Assembly (NCBI GenBank): GCA_011525755.1
Contig: WYBS01000022.1
Span: forward strand, 1 to 40,794
DNA length: 40,794 bases
Direction: 5' to 3'
Source of the DNA: Planctomycetaceae bacterium
GTDB lineage: Bacteria > Planctomycetota > PLA2
A model generated the notes under the pieces. The model did not search any database and was not told the origin of the DNA. It saw nothing but the letters and a program-made list of their open reading frames with translations. This document shows positions 38,321 through 40,794 of the stretch, piece by piece. The first letter of the stretch is position 1; each line of letters starts with the position of its first letter. The position numbers were made by a program, and so were the translations under genes.

Positions 38321-40402
38321 TCACTCCGTGGGCACGACGGATGCCTCGTCGAGAAAGACGTACTCGTACCAGCGTTCACCCTCGGTGCCGCATTCGACGA
38401 CAAGGAGCACCGTGCGGCCGGCGAACGGCGCGAGATCGCCCGTCATGGTCGTCCAGGTCGGCCCCTGGATCGCGCCGTCCGCGAGCCACGTCATCCGGCC
38501 GTCGAAGACGCCCAGCCGCAACCGGCAGTCGCCCTGGCCCTTGGAGACGGCGATCTCGGGCGCCGCCGTCACGCGGAACGAGGCTCTGTCGGGCACGCGC
38601 ACCTTGCGCAGGACGAGCCCGCGAGCCGCCTCGCCCGCCGAGGCGACAAGAGCCAACCCGTCCCTCCCCGCCGGAGGGCGCCATCCCCACCAGAACGCAT
38701 CCCCCTTCTCGTGCCACTGGACGCCCCCGCCCTCGACGCGGGTCCACACGGCTCTCGAAACGTCGGCATGCGTGTCGAAGCCCAGGGCATGGTTCTCGTC
38801 GGTCGGCAGCCGGTCGAGGAACTGCTGCAGGGTGAAGAACTCCGGATGGTAGCGGAGATTCCGATCCGCCGCGGCGTTCTCCTCGAGCGAGGGCATGACC
38901 GATGCCGCGAACCCGCCGGCGCGGGTTGCGATGCGCATGCGAAAGGGCGAACCCTGACCTCCGTCCTGGAGCTTCCAGAGCAGCCGGTGCGTGCCGACGT
39001 CGAGATTCACCTCGACGGGAACGGGATCGCCTCGTCCGGCGCCTCCGCGATGCACCTCCTTGCCATCGAGGAAGACGCGCACGGAGTCGCCGAACTCGAG
39101 CCAGAGGACCGCGCGGGTCGGTTGGCTGACGTGCATGTTCGTGAAGGCATACGTGATCTTGCCCACCCCGCGTCCAGCCCCAACGGATCGGAACCAGCAA
39201 TACTGCTGCGACACGTCCTGCCACCTCAACGTCCCCTCGGCATCGTCACTGCGAGGCGACGCACGGGCTTCGTCGAGCAGGGCGGTGTCCAAGGACTTCA
39301 GCTCCGGATCGGGAAACGGACCGACCATGAGCCATCGCCGCACATCGAGAGCCTGCTCTCCGGGAGGCTTCACCGGGATCTCGACCGGCTTGGCCCCCGG
39401 CGGAAGGTCGGGGGGCGCCGCGGCGTGCGTTGCAGTGAACGTCGCCCGTCTCAGGAACAGCAGGGCCCAGCACGTATCGATCACGCCGCCCCGCCAGCAC
39501 CCGTCACCGTCCTGTTCGGCGACGAGAAACCGCGCGCCCTCCTGGTACCAATCGTGCTCTCCGATGCGGTCCCGCTTCGCCAAGGCCGCGATGCGCTCGA
39601 TCCCGTAGAGATAGGAGTAGAGGTGGTCCCGGCGGACCCACTCCTCGACCCCGGCGGGAGCGGGGTTGCTCTCGACCGCGAACTCCCGAGAGAGGAAGTC
39701 CCAGCCCTTCGCCAACGACGCTTCGGCCTTCCGCGCCCATGCGCGATCCCGCTCGGAGGAACCGATCCGATCGAGCCCCAGCGTGAGCAACGTTATGCCG
39801 GCGGCGGTCATCCCGCCGGAGCCGCGGTAGCCCGGCGCATACCGGAAGGAGCCGCCCTCCTCCTGGTAGTCGGGCACGCTGCGAACGAGATCGCGCCACA
39901 CCTCGCGGGGGGCGCGGTGGCCGTGACGCTCCGCTGCCCAGAGGCCGAGTGCCGCGAACTGGGTGTTCGAGAGATCGATTCCGTTGGTCTCGTGCGGGGA
40001 CTTCGGGCCGTAGTTCCACAGGCTGTCGCCGCGGTGTTTCTCGAGCCAGCGCGCGAGATCGCGGATCCACTCGTCGTGCGCCGGGTCGCGGAGCGCGTCG
40101 AGCGCGAGGACCAGCGTGGCGACGCTGTAGACGTGGGCCGGCGGCCGCGCCCGGAGATGCGCGAGCGCTGCGAGGATGCACGGGTCATCGCGCGCGACCC
40201 CGCTCTTCGCCAACGCGTAGACCGCGAGCGCCGTCGTGCCGCCGGGGAACTTCGCGGAGTAGCCGGAGTGGAAGCTCCCGTCCCGCCGCTGGGCCGCCTT
40301 GAGCCAGGCGACACCTCTCTCGATGCCGTCGTTCACCTGCCCGCCGAGCGTGTCGGCGGCACCGACCGCCGCGAGCATCAGCAGGACCACCGCCGACCTC
40401 AT
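38321..40402 (-). CDS. Secreted prenyltransferase/squalene-oxidase-like toroid protein
   Basis: A 693-residue exported protein with a signal peptide at 1-16. Residues 25-330 form an alpha/alpha toroid of the terpenoid cyclase/prenyltransferase superfamily, with repeated helices and QW-like phrases: VAWLKAAQRRDGSFHSGY, ALAVYALAKSGVA, TQFAALGLWAAERHG, EGGSFRYAPGYRGSGGMTA and ARFLVAEQDGDGCWRGG. There is no squalene-cyclase DxDD catalytic motif, so enzyme activity is doubtful. The second half (about 345-693) has WLMVGPFPDPE and VRVFLDGKEVHRGG, like PA14 or sugar-binding beta domains, then a concanavalin-like tail. This family is abundant in Planctomycetota. It lies upstream of vapBC on the same strand; a link is not evident. 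Confidence 0.78.
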   Translation of the reverse strand: MRSAVVLLMLAAVGAADTLGGQVNDGIERGVAWLKAAQRRDGSFHSGYSAKFPGGTTALAVYALAKSGVARDDPCILAALAHLRARPPAHVYSVATLVLALDALRDPAHDEWIRDLARWLEKHRGDSLWNYGPKSPHETNGIDLSNTQFAALGLWAAERHGHRAPREVWRDLVRSVPDYQEEGGSFRYAPGYRGSGGMTAAGITLLTLGLDRIGSSERDRAWARKAEASLAKGWDFLSREFAVESNPAPAGVEEWVRRDHLYSYLYGIERIAALAKRDRIGEHDWYQEGARFLVAEQDGDGCWRGGVIDTCWALLFLRRATFTATHAAAPPDLPPGAKPVEIPVKPPGEQALDVRRWLMVGPFPDPELKSLDTALLDEARASPRSDDAEGTLRWQDVSQQYCWFRSVGAGRGVGKITYAFTNMHVSQPTRAVLWLEFGDSVRVFLDGKEVHRGGAGRGDPVPVEVNLDVGTHRLLWKLQDGGQGSPFRMRIATRAGGFAASVMPSLEENAAADRNLRYHPEFFTLQQFLDRLPTDENHALGFDTHADVSRAVWTRVEGGGVQWHEKGDAFWWGWRPPAGRDGLALVASAGEAARGLVLRKVRVPDRASFRVTAAPEIAVSKGQGDCRLRLGVFDGRMTWLADGAIQGPTWTTMTGDLAPFAGRTVLLVVECGTEGERWYEYVFLDEASVVPTE

Positions 40403-40436
40403 CCCACGTCATCCTACGGGGCGTCCGCCCGGCGCG

Positions 40437-40793
40437 TCACCCCGCGAAGTGGAGCCCGACGTACACCTTCTCGTCGATCAGGAACCCCGCCGCCACGCGC
40501 GCGTGGAGCCACGCGTCGGCGCCAGCGATCGGCATTCGGTGCACCACGATCGCCTCCGTCTCGTCGCCGCCCCCCGGCCCCCCCTGCTTCAGCCCCGAGG
40601 CGCGGAAAAACGTCACCACCTCGGCGCAGAGCCCGGGCGACGGCGTCGCATCGCAGATCCGCTCCCACCGCGCCGCCTCGTAGCCCGTCTCCTCGAGCAG
40701 CTCGCGCCGCGCCGCCGTATCGAGCGTCTCCTCGCCCTGGTCGCCCGCGAGCCCCGCCGGCAGCTCGATCACGCGGCCCTTCACCGCGGGCCG
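40437..40793 (-). CDS. NUDIX hydrolase, N-terminus beyond the window
   Basis: At least 119 residues of a NUDIX hydrolase; the frame runs off the right edge, so it is partial at the 5' end. The start of the family-like core, RPAVKGRVIELPAGLAGDQ, and the Nudix box helix TAARRELLEETGYEA are visible, with the E-E-T-G metal-binding residues present. The layout resembles ADP-ribose pyrophosphatase-type NUDIX proteins, which cleave nucleoside diphosphates linked to other groups. A C6-GG-C7 motif (40570) makes a Gly-rich loop. A GTG within the window could be misread as a start, but family sequence continues upstream of it. Confidence 0.82.
   Translation of the reverse strand, partial: RPAVKGRVIELPAGLAGDQGEETLDTAARRELLEETGYEAARWERICDATPSPGLCAEVVTFFRASGLKQGGPGGGDETEAIVVHRMPIAGADAWLHARVAAGFLIDEKVYVGLHFAG
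40570..40592 (-). repeat. Dispersed C-run motif inside the NUDIX CDS
   Basis: C6-GG-C7-T, then GCTTCAG. The same C6-GG-C7-T is at 10641. It encodes GGPGGGD on the minus strand. Confidence 0.7.
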
Positions 40794-40794
40794 C

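Noticed and set aside
38321-40402. Functional squalene or hopene cyclase
   Set aside because: Toroid repeats are present but the DxDD catalytic motif is absent, a signal peptide is present, and the second half is beta-rich.

Overview
This is a 40.8 kb chromosomal window with very high GC (roughly 70% by eye, third codon positions almost always G or C) and many GTG starts. Lipoproteins, an RND pump with its fusion protein, and a type II secretion/type IV pilus-like operon point to a diderm bacterium. A large prenyltransferase/squalene-oxidase toroid protein with a carbohydrate-binding-like tail, a DUF4388 protein, secretin-N-like secreted proteins and an eboA-eboB pair make a high-GC Planctomycetota-like lineage the best guess. 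This is inference: there is no rRNA or marker gene to settle it. I see no rRNA, tRNA or CRISPR.

Layout. 0.1-3.3 kb: small membrane protein, B3/B4-domain protein, lipoprotein, solitary CheR methyltransferase, and a membrane protein whose end is supplied by an inverted-repeat element (3244-3406). 3.4-10.6 kb: SpoIIE-type phosphatase receptor, DksA/TraR zinc finger, glycine-rich mini membrane protein, two tandem DUF4139-like secreted proteins, and a DUF4388-TPR membrane protein. 10.6-18.4 kb: ATP-grasp enzyme, rhodanese-YceI fusion, large von Willebrand A protein, OsmC, and a ChaN-type lipoprotein with a hydrolase-like half that lacks its nucleophile. A palindromic element at 12711-12885 gives both flanking convergent genes the same last codons and stop. 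18.4-24.0 kb: a repeat-rich non-coding stretch, then a co-directional run of mini-asparaginase, two secretin-N-like secreted proteins, ZIP transporter, eboA and eboB. 24.1-28.3 kb: a tightly overlapping minus-strand operon for an assembly ATPase, two GspF platform proteins and three minor (pseudo)pilins. 28.4-31.9 kb: divergent from it, two tandem STN-like secreted paralogs, then a secreted protein with a Cys-Gln thioester-type signature. 32.2-37.1 kb: marR-MFP-RND efflux operon with a perfect SlyA/MarR-type operator palindrome. 37.2-40.8 kb: DUF192 lipoprotein, vapBC toxin-antitoxin, toroid protein and an edge-truncated NUDIX hydrolase.

How parts may work together. The ATPase, platform and tip-pilin operon lacks a major pilin and a pore-forming secretin. 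Around it are four secreted proteins that resemble secretin N-domains without an obvious pore barrel, plus a thioester-type surface protein. Together they could be a non-canonical envelope-spanning filament or secretion apparatus; this is the best candidate for an undescribed system here, and it is inference.

The window also carries a dispersed family of short two-tract G/C motifs, with exact repeated versions such as G7-CTCC-G5 and C6-ACG-C8, both between genes and in frame inside coding sequences.
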